From Anaerorhabdus sp964386325 (GTDB lineage: Bacteria > Bacillota_I > Bacilli_A > Erysipelotrichales > Erysipelotrichaceae), in assembly GCA_964386325.1 (NCBI GenBank), contig CAYLQY010000001.1, positions 248,001 to 312,000 of the forward strand: a stretch of DNA of 64,000 bases, given 5' to 3'. Of the stretch, positions 1 through 8,643 are shown in pieces. A program made the translations under genes and the position numbers. Below the pieces are notes generated by a model that saw only the letters and a list, made by a program, of their open reading frames with translations, searched no databases and was not told where the DNA came from. The stretch's first letter is position 1; the number at the start of each line of letters is the position of its first letter.

Positions 1-909
1 ACTAAAAAGGAAAAAATTGCTGTAGGCGCGCTAATCTTGATTCATAGTTTATCAATGCAAATTCTATCAACACGAGTTGCAACTTTTGGTGCGGTATTAA
101 TTCCTATTGCTTTTATTGTATTATACTTATTTGATACTCTAATATTAAAAAACGAGAAATTTAAGAAGAATATAATTATATTTTCTTTATGTGCAGCTGC
201 TTTATTTGGATCAATTTTAAATTTTACACCTGCTGTTCAAAATCAAAGACTTGACTCAAAGAATGATACTCTATTAGTTGAAAATGGAGCGGTTGATGAA
301 GGTCTAGCTGCTTTAGGTAACGGGAAAGATTTAGTGCCGGGAACTAAGGAGTTCAATTATTTTTACCGTAATATGTTTGAAGCTTACGGGATTAAAGCTA
401 AATATATCGCATCTGTACCATCGATGTATTATATTGATTGGTATAATTATGTGCACGATCCTAAATTTTGGGTGGATGTGACTTTCATGGATGTTTATGA
501 TCGTGTTAGTGGTAGACAAATCCAAACAATATTCATGAATTATAAATTGGATACACTCGATAAGTATCAACGTTTTATGGGCGCAGGGTATTCTACATTT
601 ATGAACGGTTCCATTATTTTAGAGCAGGATTTTAAGCAGCAATTAATGACACTTGGACCACTAGGGTCGTTATTAACAACTTTCCCTTGGATAATTGCAA
701 CATTAACTTGCGCAGTATTGGTATTAATTAAATGGAAAAAATTGTTTAGACTAGATATATTTATTTATGCTATGTCACTTGTTTCTGCATTGGGTGCTGC
801 CTTCATGAGTGGGCATACTTTAGATCAGTTTGTAACTACTACATTTATGGCACTAGTACTTGCAACAATTATTATAAAAATAAAAGAAGTTTATAAGAAG
901 GAGAATTAA
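1..909 (+). CDS. Polytopic membrane protein, probable polysaccharide polymerase/O-antigen ligase-like (5' truncated)
   Basis: The reading frame is open from the first base, so the gene starts upstream of the window; an internal TTG at 37 is not a convincing start. The visible 302 residues hold about six hydrophobic segments: three in the first 75 residues and three in the last 85. Between them lies a polar loop of about 140 residues. This layout, short helices around one large extracytoplasmic loop, resembles Wzy polymerases and O-antigen ligases, whose sequences are poorly conserved. The downstream glycosyltransferases fit this. The family call is an inference from topology and context, as no diagnostic motif is visible. 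Confidence 0.5.
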   Translation, partial: TKKEKIAVGALILIHSLSMQILSTRVATFGAVLIPIAFIVLYLFDTLILKNEKFKKNIIIFSLCAAALFGSILNFTPAVQNQRLDSKNDTLLVENGAVDEGLAALGNGKDLVPGTKEFNYFYRNMFEAYGIKAKYIASVPSMYYIDWYNYVHDPKFWVDVTFMDVYDRVSGRQIQTIFMNYKLDTLDKYQRFMGAGYSTFMNGSIILEQDFKQQLMTLGPLGSLLTTFPWIIATLTCAVLVLIKWKKLFRLDIFIYAMSLVSALGAAFMSGHTLDQFVTTTFMALVLATIIIKIKEVYKKEN

Positions 910-920
910 TCCTTCTTTTT
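895..920 (+). terminator. Hairpin spanning the stop codon of the first gene
   Basis: AAGAAGGA (895-902) and TCCTTCTT (910-917) form a perfect 8-bp stem with a 7-nt loop that contains the TAA stop (907-909). A run of T follows to 920. It lies only a few bases before the next ATG (924), so it may be a weak intrinsic terminator or an RNA structure tuning the next gene. Confidence 0.5.
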
Positions 921-923
921 ACA

Positions 924-2471
924 ATGATAATGATAGAAAAAAAATGGAAAAACGGAAAAAATATTGAACTATTGTTGATGTTAATTATATTGACGTTATT
1001 TTTTGCAATGCATGTTTTTAAAATTAGCCAAATTCCCAATGGAATAAATATCGATGAAATGGGTATGGCAATTGATGCATGGAGTATTGCAAATTTTGGA
1101 CATGATCGTTTTCAAAATAGTTTTCCTCTTTATTTAGTAAATTATGGTTTTGGTCAAAGTACTTTATACTGTTATTTAACTGCTTTTTTTATTAAAATTT
1201 TTGGCTTTAAACTTTGGGTGATAAGACTTCCTGCAATAATATTTTCAGCAGTCACACTTATTTTTGGAATGAAAATTATTCAATGCAGATTTCCGAAAGC
1301 AAAATACTATAAGTATATTTTAGGAATTTTTTATTTAATTTTGCCGTATTTTACAATGCAATCACGGTTTGGACTAGATTGTAATATTATGCTGGGGATG
1401 TCTACTTTATTTCTTTATTATCTTATAAAAGCAATGAAAAACGAGAAAAATTTAAGCTTTTTTGTTGCGGGATGTCTAGCTGGATTTACACTTTATACTT
1501 ATATCTTAAGCTATCTCATAATGCCTTTATTTTTAATATTAATTTTAATAGTTGGTATATACTTGAAAAAAATAAACTTTATTAATATTATCAGTTTTGC
1601 AATACCATTAATGATTTTAGCTGTACCTTTGGTTATCACACAAATTATTAATATGTTTGAATTAGAAACAATGCACCTTGGTATATTTACTTTGCCACGA
1701 CTAATCGGTTACAGAAGTGATGAAATGAGTTTGTCAAATATTGTAAACTCATTTATTTTAGTTTTTAGATTTGTATTTTTTGAGGATGGAATTGTATACA
1801 ACGCAATGAGAAAATTCTACACTTTTTATCCAATAACGATTCCTTTTGTCATTTGTGGCGGAATTTTATGCGCAAAAAACAGTATACGCAAATTGTTACA
1901 AAGTATATTTACAATAGATATAGTTATTTTTACTTGGTTTATCAGTGTATTTAGTATTGCTTTATTTTTAGAGTATCCAAATATTAATCGATTGAATAGT
2001 ATTTATTATTCACTATTATATTTTTTAATACTATTTATAACAAATTTTATTAAAATAAATATATCTTTTAAAAAAATAATTACTTCTATTTTTGTGCTTT
2101 TTTACATAGGATATTTTATTTTGTTTGCTAACGAATATTTTTCGAAAACAGATACATATGATTGGCTTTTTGCCAACCCGAGTAATAAAGTTAGTGAAAT
2201 TTGTTCTGAAAATGAGAAGATAGTGTGGGTGGATTACAATTATACTTATTTTTTAGGGAATAATATTGATATATTGTCAGCAAATGAGATTAATGAAATA
2301 TCAACATATCAGCAATTTAAAAATCTATTTTTTTACTTACCAGAAGATATTGTAGATGGAGATTATATAATTTCTAAAAATAATGTGTATTATAGATTAA
2401 AATTGGAAAATGAGGGATATACAGCAAAAGAATGGGATAAAAACTATGATTACTTCACTAAAATTAATTAA
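924..2471 (+). CDS. GT39-like membrane glycosyltransferase (GT-C fold)
   Basis: A 515-residue protein with about ten hydrophobic segments. The first outer loop carries an acidic pair (INIDEMG, about residues 41-47) followed by aromatic and small residues. This is the arrangement of GT-C enzymes (ArnT/PMT/GT39), where the DE-type motif in loop 1 binds the metal or activates the acceptor. Such enzymes take sugars from polyprenyl-phosphate donors and act on the outer face of the membrane. A possible donor maker, the GtrB-like protein at 3660, is two genes downstream. No strong ribosome binding site precedes ATG 924; ATG 930 is an in-frame alternative. Sugar and acceptor are unknown. Confidence 0.6.
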   Translation: MIMIEKKWKNGKNIELLLMLIILTLFFAMHVFKISQIPNGINIDEMGMAIDAWSIANFGHDRFQNSFPLYLVNYGFGQSTLYCYLTAFFIKIFGFKLWVIRLPAIIFSAVTLIFGMKIIQCRFPKAKYYKYILGIFYLILPYFTMQSRFGLDCNIMLGMSTLFLYYLIKAMKNEKNLSFFVAGCLAGFTLYTYILSYLIMPLFLILILIVGIYLKKINFINIISFAIPLMILAVPLVITQIINMFELETMHLGIFTLPRLIGYRSDEMSLSNIVNSFILVFRFVFFEDGIVYNAMRKFYTFYPITIPFVICGGILCAKNSIRKLLQSIFTIDIVIFTWFISVFSIALFLEYPNINRLNSIYYSLLYFLILFITNFIKINISFKKIITSIFVLFYIGYFILFANEYFSKTDTYDWLFANPSNKVSEICSENEKIVWVDYNYTYFLGNNIDILSANEINEISTYQQFKNLFFYLPEDIVDGDYIISKNNVYYRLKLENEGYTAKEWDKNYDYFTKIN

Positions 2472-2556
2472 AATGTTAATAGAGTAAAGATATATGAAAC
2501 GGAAAATTTAAGAAATTATTAAGAATCTAAATCTTTTTAATAGGTCAGAATTCAGT

Positions 2557-2562
2557 TATAAT
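2557..2562 (+). promoter_or_regulatory. Candidate -10 element upstream of GT2 gene
   Basis: A TATAAT hexamer lies 36 nt upstream of the chosen ATG at 2599 in an AT-rich gap of 127 nt. No good -35 is seen at 17 nt, so the call rests on the -10 alone. Confidence 0.35.
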
Positions 2563-2598
2563 TTAATGTGTTATTAAGTATGGTTAGGAGAGATGTTA

Positions 2599-3570
2599 AT
2601 GAAACCAAAAATAAGTGTCATTGTTCCCGTGTATAATGTAGAAAAGCATTTGCGAAAATGTCTTGATAGTTTGGTTAACCAAACTTGTGATAGTATGGAA
2701 ATAATTATCATTAATGATGGGTCTAAGGATAATAGTCAGCGAATAATTGATGAATATAAAGATAAGTATGCTCAAATTAAAGCATATGAAAAAGAAAATA
2801 GTGGCATTGCTGATACGCGAAATTTTGCGTTAAGTAAAGTATCAGGCGAGTATTTTGGTTTTTTAGACAGTGATGATTTTACAGATTTAACGATGTATCA
2901 AAAAATGTATGAAAAAGCAAAAGAAGAAGATGCAGATGTTGTTGTAAGTAATTTCAATTGGGTAACAAGAAATGAAACTAAGCTATATAAGGAAGGGCCT
3001 TACGATATAGGTAAGCCAATGATGGTTCATTTATTCGCAACTTTATGGAATAAAATCTATAAAACTTCGTTTATTAATGAACTAAATCTAGATTTTCCTA
3101 GTGGCAATCGTTATGAAGATGCTTGCTTTCTTTATTGTCTAACACCAAATGTTCAACGAATTTCATTTGTAGATGAAACATTTGTTTCATATATACAACA
3201 TGAAACAAGTATTACACATACTAATAATGGTCAAGTTAAAAACATGATTACAGTTTTTCAAATAATAGTTGATTATTTTAAAAAAAATAATTTCTATGAA
3301 GAATATGAGAAAGAATTAGAATATTTGCATATTAAATTCTTTTTAGGAAATAGTTTTTTAAGAAGTGCTCAAATTGCTGATAAAATAGATAGAAAAAATA
3401 CAATATTAATGGGTTGGGATTTATTAAATGAAAAATTCCCCAAATGGCGGAACAATCACTATTTGAATGATTTAGGGGGAATGAAGAATAAATATTTCAA
3501 AACAGTGTATTCTTGGAACCTATTCTTATATGCTTGGATTTTTCGACATTTTAGAAAATTAAAAGTTTAG
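2599..3570 (+). CDS. Family 2 glycosyltransferase (GT-A)
   Basis: The N-terminus has the GT2 nucleotide-binding start (SVIVPVYN) and INDGSKD near residue 40. The metal-binding acidic motif LDSDDF is near residue 90. The C-terminal third is the variable acceptor region and lacks clear membrane helices, so the enzyme probably acts on the cytoplasmic side during lipid-linked oligosaccharide assembly. The start at 2599 is preferred over ATG 2593 because AGGAG (2586-2590) is 8 nt from 2599 but only 2 nt from 2593. Its C-terminal region resembles that of the GT2 at 16566 (YLHI, FPxW and KNKY-like motifs), pointing to a duplicated pair. The sugar cannot be told. Confidence 0.85.
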   Translation: MKPKISVIVPVYNVEKHLRKCLDSLVNQTCDSMEIIIINDGSKDNSQRIIDEYKDKYAQIKAYEKENSGIADTRNFALSKVSGEYFGFLDSDDFTDLTMYQKMYEKAKEEDADVVVSNFNWVTRNETKLYKEGPYDIGKPMMVHLFATLWNKIYKTSFINELNLDFPSGNRYEDACFLYCLTPNVQRISFVDETFVSYIQHETSITHTNNGQVKNMITVFQIIVDYFKKNNFYEEYEKELEYLHIKFFLGNSFLRSAQIADKIDRKNTILMGWDLLNEKFPKWRNNHYLNDLGGMKNKYFKTVYSWNLFLYAWIFRHFRKLKV

Positions 3571-3659
3571 ATTAGTTATAATTATCCACCCACAGAAAAA
3601 TGGTTAAGTATACTTTTGAACGGGGTTATCGTATAATATACCTGTCATGGAGGTAAGTC

Positions 3660-4589
3660 ATGGATTTTTTATCAATCGTAGTGCCTTGTTATAATGAGAA
3701 AGAAACAGTGTCTTTATTTTATGATGAAACATCAAAAGTAGTTGAAGCAATGGGCATTGACTATGAAATCATATATATAAATGATGGCTCGAAAGACTCA
3801 ACTTTACAAGAATGTTTAAAACTATATGAAAAACACAAAAATAAGGTAAAAGTAATAGATTTTAGTCGTAACTTCGGAAAAGAAGGTGGTTTATTAGCAG
3901 GCCTTGAATATGCGAAAGGAAACTACATTGTAGTTATGGATGTTGATTTACAAGATCCACCGTCATTTTTGCCAGCTATGTATGAAAAAATCAAAAATGA
4001 TGATGTTGATATTATTGGTACCAGAAGAGTAACACGTCAAGGTGAACCTAAAATTCGTTCGTTTTTTGCACGACAATTTTATAAGCTGATTAATAGATTT
4101 TCGGATGTTGAAATTGTTGATGGCGCACGCGATTTTAGAATGATGACACGACAAGTTGTTGACTCAATTCTTGAATTGCAAGAATACCATCGTTTTTCGA
4201 AAGGAATTTTTGTTTGGGTAGGATATAAAACAGAGTATCTTGAATATGAAAATGTTGAACGCATAGCTGGAGAGACTAGTTGGTCTTTTTGGAAATTAAT
4301 GAGTTATGCTTTTGAAGGAATCATCGCATTTACTATTGCACCATTAAGAATTGCAACATTTGTTGGCGTAATCATATCGTTTGTTGCTTTCTGTTCTATG
4401 ATTTTTGTGTTTACTAGAGCAATGATATTTGGAGATCCAGTTAGTGGATGGCCAAGTATGATGACAATTATTTTATTTTTGGGAGGAATCCAGCTTTTAG
4501 CATTAGGAGTGATTGGTGAGTATCTTTCAAAAACATATATGGAAGTTAAAAAGCGTCCTAAATATATAGTAAAAAAATACTATGAGTAA
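3660..4589 (+). CDS. GtrB/DPM-like polyprenyl-phosphate glycosyltransferase
   Basis: A 309-residue GT2 protein with a catalytic domain (about 1-220: VVPCYNE, INDGSKD, VMDVDLQDPP) and two C-terminal membrane helices (about 227-250 and 265-287). This is the layout of bactoprenol glucosyltransferases such as GtrB and YkoT. These load a sugar from a nucleotide donor onto undecaprenyl phosphate for use by a GT-C enzyme outside the cell. The GT39-like protein at 924 is a plausible partner. GGAGG lies 6 nt before the ATG. The sugar is not predictable. Confidence 0.85.
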   Translation: MDFLSIVVPCYNEKETVSLFYDETSKVVEAMGIDYEIIYINDGSKDSTLQECLKLYEKHKNKVKVIDFSRNFGKEGGLLAGLEYAKGNYIVVMDVDLQDPPSFLPAMYEKIKNDDVDIIGTRRVTRQGEPKIRSFFARQFYKLINRFSDVEIVDGARDFRMMTRQVVDSILELQEYHRFSKGIFVWVGYKTEYLEYENVERIAGETSWSFWKLMSYAFEGIIAFTIAPLRIATFVGVIISFVAFCSMIFVFTRAMIFGDPVSGWPSMMTIILFLGGIQLLALGVIGEYLSKTYMEVKKRPKYIVKKYYE

Positions 4590-4605
4590 TTAAGCGGAGG
4601 AAAAT

Positions 4606-5280
4606 ATGTCAAGAAAAAAGAAAAATAAATCACAAATAAACTCTTATCTACTATTATGTATATTAATACTTTCTGTTATTGTAACTTTATTTTTTGGTTT
4701 CAATATTGTTAGGATTGGTTTAAAGCAAGGCGGAGGTTCTGGAACAACTGTAGATAAAGGTTCTGGTGCAAGTATGAAAAATGATTTATACGCAATAGGG
4801 AATAACCCTACAAATATACAAAAAGAATACTTTAAAGAATTAACAGAATCTTTAAAAGGTGATGATAAATTGAAAATTGCAGAAGCAGTAGTTAAATCTT
4901 TTGTAACTGACTACTTTACATGGACTAATAAAGACGGCAACTATGAGGTTGGAGGATTACAATATATATTTGGATCTAAATATGTTGCTTTTGAAAACGA
5001 ATCACGTTGGACGTTTTATAAAGATTTAGATTTATATATATCTCAATTTGGTCGTGAAAATTTGTTAGAAGTTGAGAAAGTTACAATAACATTTATCGAT
5101 TATGCTGCTGATTTTGTAACAAGTGATAGAGCATACACATCTTACTATGTTGAAGCAGAATGGACTTATAAGCCATCAAGCAAAATAGATGTTAATGAAT
5201 TCCAAAATGTAGGATATTTTACAGTTTCAGATAACGATGGAAGATATGAGATTACTCAAATTCTCAATAATCAAAATTAA
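4606..5280 (+). CDS. Membrane-anchored extracytoplasmic protein of unknown function
   Basis: Not recognised. The 224-residue protein has a basic N-terminus (SRKKKNK), one hydrophobic segment at about residues 13-37, a Gly/Ser-rich linker (GGGSGTTVDKGSG) and a globular outer domain rich in aromatic and charged residues. The topology is a single-pass protein with its domain outside. GGAGG lies 5 nt before the ATG. It is 11 nt upstream of the LCP gene and downstream of the GtrB-like gene, so it is probably co-transcribed and may help the LCP step of polymer attachment. That role is an inference. Confidence 0.6.
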   Translation: MSRKKKNKSQINSYLLLCILILSVIVTLFFGFNIVRIGLKQGGGSGTTVDKGSGASMKNDLYAIGNNPTNIQKEYFKELTESLKGDDKLKIAEAVVKSFVTDYFTWTNKDGNYEVGGLQYIFGSKYVAFENESRWTFYKDLDLYISQFGRENLLEVEKVTITFIDYAADFVTSDRAYTSYYVEAEWTYKPSSKIDVNEFQNVGYFTVSDNDGRYEITQILNNQN

Positions 5281-5291
5281 GGAGGTGCGTT

Positions 5292-7553
5292 ATGACTAAA
5301 AAAAGAAGTAAAAAAAGTACAGCACGAATGCGTGGTGATCTTACTTTAATCAATGTTATTTATGTTGTAGTAGCACTTATTATTAATATATTGGTTTTAT
5401 ATACCTTTTATGGACTTACTCAGTACAGTTCATTAAGCAAAATAGGTTTTATTATTATTAACATATTAGCTTTAATTTTATTGTTAGTCATGAATTTTCT
5501 ATTATTTATGCTTGTTAGAACAAAACAAGTTAGATTTATGACTACTGTTTCTGCAATGCTTGTAGTATTTTTGTTGATTAGTGGATTTTCATCTTATATT
5601 ACTTTTAAAGTAAATGATAATGTTAATAAAATTACTAATTCAAGTTCAAAAAAAGAAAGTGTAGATACAAGTTTAGTTGTATATGCTGCTAATGGTAATT
5701 ATACAATAGATAGTATTGATAGCCTCAATGGTAAAATTGTAGGTGTTTTAGAAGGTACTAATTATGCAACTATGGCGCAAGATGAATTGAATTCTAAAAA
5801 AATTACTGCTTCCATCTCAAATTATAGTGATTATATCAGTTTAGCTCAGGCATTATTTAATGGTGAGGTAGACTGTGCAGCGCTCCCAAGTAATTATGTG
5901 GGATTGTTAGAAGTTAATGATGGGTTTGATGAGTATTTAGCAAATACTAAGATAATTTCAACATTTTCAAAAGTTGTAGAAGTTAAAACTGAAGAGGGGT
6001 CTGATAAAGATATTACAAAAGAACCATTTACTGTTTTAATTTTGGGAGTTGATGAAGGACGTTCTGATGCAATTATGGTTGCTTCATTTAATCCAATAAG
6101 TATGAGAGTCACTTTGACTTCTTTAGCAAGAGACAGCTATGTGCCAATAGCGTGCTATAGCGGAAAAAATTCAGATAAGTTAGGTCATGCCAGGGCTGTT
6201 TCAAGGCAATGTACTATTGACACAATTGAAGATTTATTGGATATAAATATTGATTATTATTTTGAAAGTAATTTTAAAGGTGTTGTTGATATGGTAGATG
6301 CTCTAGGAGGTATTGTAGTTAATAATCCTATAGCTTTTACAGGACAAAATTCATCAAGTGAACGCGGACACAAAACTGTATGGGTTCCATCTGGTGAAAA
6401 CGCACCATTGAATGGTGAACAAGCCCTAGCATTTGCACGAGAAAGACATGTATACGCTACAGGAGATTTTCAACGTCAAGCTAATCAACAACAAGTAATT
6501 ACAGCTATTTTACGTAAAGTAATGCGATTAAGAGATGTTAACCAAGGGGTTAAAATGCTAGATGCAGCTGGAGAAAATATCTCGACTAATATGACAGTAG
6601 ATCAATTAATAGCTTTATTTAACTATTCAATTAAAAAAGTAAATAGATATTATGACCAAGAACATCCAGAAAATGTATTCAATATTGTAGGGTCAAGAGT
6701 TTCTGGATATAACTCAGGTGTTTGGAACGAAGGAATGCAATTGACGTTATCCATCGTTCGAGTTTATGAAGGAGCGGTTAAAGATACTCATAATGCAATT
6801 ATTAGAAATACAGATATGAACAGCAAAATTGATGCACCAAAGTGGATCAAATGGAATGCTAATTGGATATTTACAGCACCAGTCATTGCTAATGAAACTT
6901 ATTCAGAAAAAATCATTGAATCCGAAGTACCTAATAATTTACCTAACTATACAACGATTGGTAAATTAACGGCATGGGCAAAATCATTTGGAATAACTGT
7001 AAATATTAACTATATAACAGAAGGAATGCCAGGGTTTGATGCAAGTCTTGCTGATGGTACGATTATTTATCAAGATGTGCCAAGTGGTACTGCAGCAAGT
7101 AGTTTCAATGTTATCAATGTAAATGTCATTTCTAAAGAAAGTAAGAATACTGCAACACCAACACCTTCAGCTACGCCAGATTTGACTACTGAGATTGGTT
7201 GTAAAGCTGCAGGAAAATACTGGTATGATGAAAAATGCAACGATAAGGAAAAACCAGGTACACCAACACCAACACCAACTGCGACGGTAACACCTACAGC
7301 TACCCCAACACCGGGTGTACCAACCCCAACCCCAGTTCCACCGACACCAACTCCAGTTCCACCAACCCCAACCCCAGTTCCACCAACTACAGAACCAACG
7401 CCAGTTCCAACTGATCAACCACCCGTTCCTACGGAGCAGCCACCCGCGTCTACGGATCAGCCATCGGGAAATAATACAACACCAATTGGTAGTGGATTTT
7501 CAACATTCCGTGGGCAGTATTTGTATTTTAAGGAAATTAAAGATATAATCTGA
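5292..7553 (+). CDS. LytR-CpsA-Psr (LCP) family cell-wall polymer ligase with extra domains
   Basis: LCP proteins transfer lipid-linked polymers to peptidoglycan. This 753-residue protein starts with three membrane helices (about 17-41, 49-75, 82-105). An outer domain (about 125-230) follows with features of a small solute-binding fold (GKIVGVLEGTNYA). The LCP domain covers about 245-410 and keeps its key residues: the GVDEGRSDA and LARDS motifs, and the GDFQRQANQQQ block near 390. A PASTA-like stretch lies at about 550-613. The tail (620-753) is rich in Thr and Pro. There is no LPXTG motif, so the N-terminal helices anchor it. A strong AGGAGG precedes the ATG. It probably attaches the polysaccharide made by this locus. 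Confidence 0.85.
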   Translation: MTKKRSKKSTARMRGDLTLINVIYVVVALIINILVLYTFYGLTQYSSLSKIGFIIINILALILLLVMNFLLFMLVRTKQVRFMTTVSAMLVVFLLISGFSSYITFKVNDNVNKITNSSSKKESVDTSLVVYAANGNYTIDSIDSLNGKIVGVLEGTNYATMAQDELNSKKITASISNYSDYISLAQALFNGEVDCAALPSNYVGLLEVNDGFDEYLANTKIISTFSKVVEVKTEEGSDKDITKEPFTVLILGVDEGRSDAIMVASFNPISMRVTLTSLARDSYVPIACYSGKNSDKLGHARAVSRQCTIDTIEDLLDINIDYYFESNFKGVVDMVDALGGIVVNNPIAFTGQNSSSERGHKTVWVPSGENAPLNGEQALAFARERHVYATGDFQRQANQQQVITAILRKVMRLRDVNQGVKMLDAAGENISTNMTVDQLIALFNYSIKKVNRYYDQEHPENVFNIVGSRVSGYNSGVWNEGMQLTLSIVRVYEGAVKDTHNAIIRNTDMNSKIDAPKWIKWNANWIFTAPVIANETYSEKIIESEVPNNLPNYTTIGKLTAWAKSFGITVNINYITEGMPGFDASLADGTIIYQDVPSGTAASSFNVINVNVISKESKNTATPTPSATPDLTTEIGCKAAGKYWYDEKCNDKEKPGTPTPTPTATVTPTATPTPGVPTPTPVPPTPTPVPPTPTPVPPTTEPTPVPTDQPPVPTEQPPASTDQPSGNNTTPIGSGFSTFRGQYLYFKEIKDII
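7323..7385 (+). repeat. Three 21-nt tandem repeats coding TPTPVPP
   Basis: Positions 7323-7343, 7344-7364 and 7365-7385 each encode TPTPVPP with few synonymous changes. They sit in a longer Pro/Thr-rich tail (about 7150-7460) of the LCP protein. The repeat probably forms an extended, cell-wall-spanning stalk and may vary in length between strains. Confidence 0.85.
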
Positions 7554-7605
7554 AAATTTTCTTTATTAGTAAATAGCTGCTAAAGTTTTATATAAATCAA
7601 TAAAT

Positions 7606-7649
7606 GAGGTAATGCTTGTAATTAATGCAAGACAAATACCTCTTTTTTT
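7606..7649 (+). terminator. Intrinsic terminator after the LCP gene
   Basis: GAGGTA (7606-7611) pairs with TACCTC (7637-7642), with a shorter inner CTTG/CAAG stem, followed by seven T residues. It separates the LCP gene from the rml block. Confidence 0.85.
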
Positions 7650-7705
7650 ATTTGAAGTATTATCTTTGATAAATACTATCTTTGGTTTTTAAATAACATC
7701 AAATA

Positions 7706-7714
7706 TGCTACAAT
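7706..7714 (+). promoter_or_regulatory. Extended -10 promoter of the rml block
   Basis: TGCTACAAT matches the extended -10 consensus (TG, one base, TANAAT) and lies 26 nt before the rmlA ATG, just after a terminator. No strong -35 is visible, which is usual for extended -10 promoters. Confidence 0.55.
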
Positions 7715-7740
7715 ATGAAGGTAATTATGGAGGAAATTCT

Positions 7741-8631
7741 ATGAAAGGAATAATTCTAGCTGGCGGAAGTGGTACACGTTTATATCCGCTAACAAAAGTG
7801 ACATCAAAACAATTATTACCGATTTATGATAAACCAATGGTTTATTATCCTTTAAGTACGTTAATGCTTGCGGGAATTAGAGAAATATTGATAATATCAA
7901 CACCTTCAGATTTGCCTAATTTTGAAAAATTGTTAGGTGATGGTTCTCAATTTGGAATTAACTTATCTTATAAAATTCAAGAGGTACCTAATGGTCTTGC
8001 ACAAGCATTTGTATTAGGCGAAGAATTTATTGGTGATGATGATGTTTGTATGGTTCTTGGAGATAATATATTCTATGGTAACCAATTTGGTTCAATGTTA
8101 AAAAAAGCTGTTGATAATAAAGGGCGTGCAACAATTTTCGGACAATATGTACACGACCCAGAGAGATTTGGTGTTGCTGAATTTGACGAGAATGGAAAAG
8201 TATTAAGCTTAGAAGAAAAACCAACAAATCCTAAGAGTAATTATGCGGTTGTGGGTTTGTATTTCTATGACAATCGTGTTGTTGAATATGCCAAAAATTT
8301 AAAGCCTTCAGCTCGTGGAGAATATGAAATCACTGATTTAAACAAAATTTATCTAGCTAATGGCGAGATTGATTGTGTAATGTTTGGTCGTGGATTTGCA
8401 TGGTTAGATACAGGTACAATAGATTCATTGTCACAAGCTACAAATTATGTAAAAACAATTGAAGAAATTCAAGGTATTAAAATTTCTGTTCCAGAAGAAA
8501 TTGCTTATTACAACAAATGGATTGATAAAGAAGAATTATTGAAATCTGCAGAAAACTATGGCAAAAGTACTTATGGAGACTATTTGCGATTTGTGGCGGC
8601 TGGTTCAATGAAAACAACATACAATAAATAA
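7741..8631 (+). CDS. rmlA: Glucose-1-phosphate thymidylyltransferase
   Basis: The enzyme makes dTDP-glucose from dTTP and glucose-1-phosphate, the first step to dTDP-deoxysugars. The N-terminal GGSGTRLYP signature, the KQLLPIYDKPM block and the later EYEITDL stretch are typical of RmlA/RfbA. At 296 residues it has the family's normal length. The start is ATG 7741, since GGAGG (7729-7733) lies 7 nt upstream; an in-frame ATG at 7705 lacks a site and overlaps the promoter. It heads a tight four-gene block with an SDR, RmlB and Glf. Confidence 0.95.
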   Translation: MKGIILAGGSGTRLYPLTKVTSKQLLPIYDKPMVYYPLSTLMLAGIREILIISTPSDLPNFEKLLGDGSQFGINLSYKIQEVPNGLAQAFVLGEEFIGDDDVCMVLGDNIFYGNQFGSMLKKAVDNKGRATIFGQYVHDPERFGVAEFDENGKVLSLEEKPTNPKSNYAVVGLYFYDNRVVEYAKNLKPSARGEYEITDLNKIYLANGEIDCVMFGRGFAWLDTGTIDSLSQATNYVKTIEEIQGIKISVPEEIAYYNKWIDKEELLKSAENYGKSTYGDYLRFVAAGSMKTTYNK

Positions 8632-8643
8632 GATTGGAGAAAT

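Noticed and set aside
7260..7400. Repetitive DNA that might be taken for a small repeat array
   Set aside because: It is coding: an in-frame TPTPVPP repeat in the tail of the LCP protein, without spacers.
7167..7418. Open frame on the minus strand opposite the Pro/Thr-rich tail
   Set aside because: A Trp/Cys-rich product that only mirrors the CCA/ACC repeats; no start site or family likeness.
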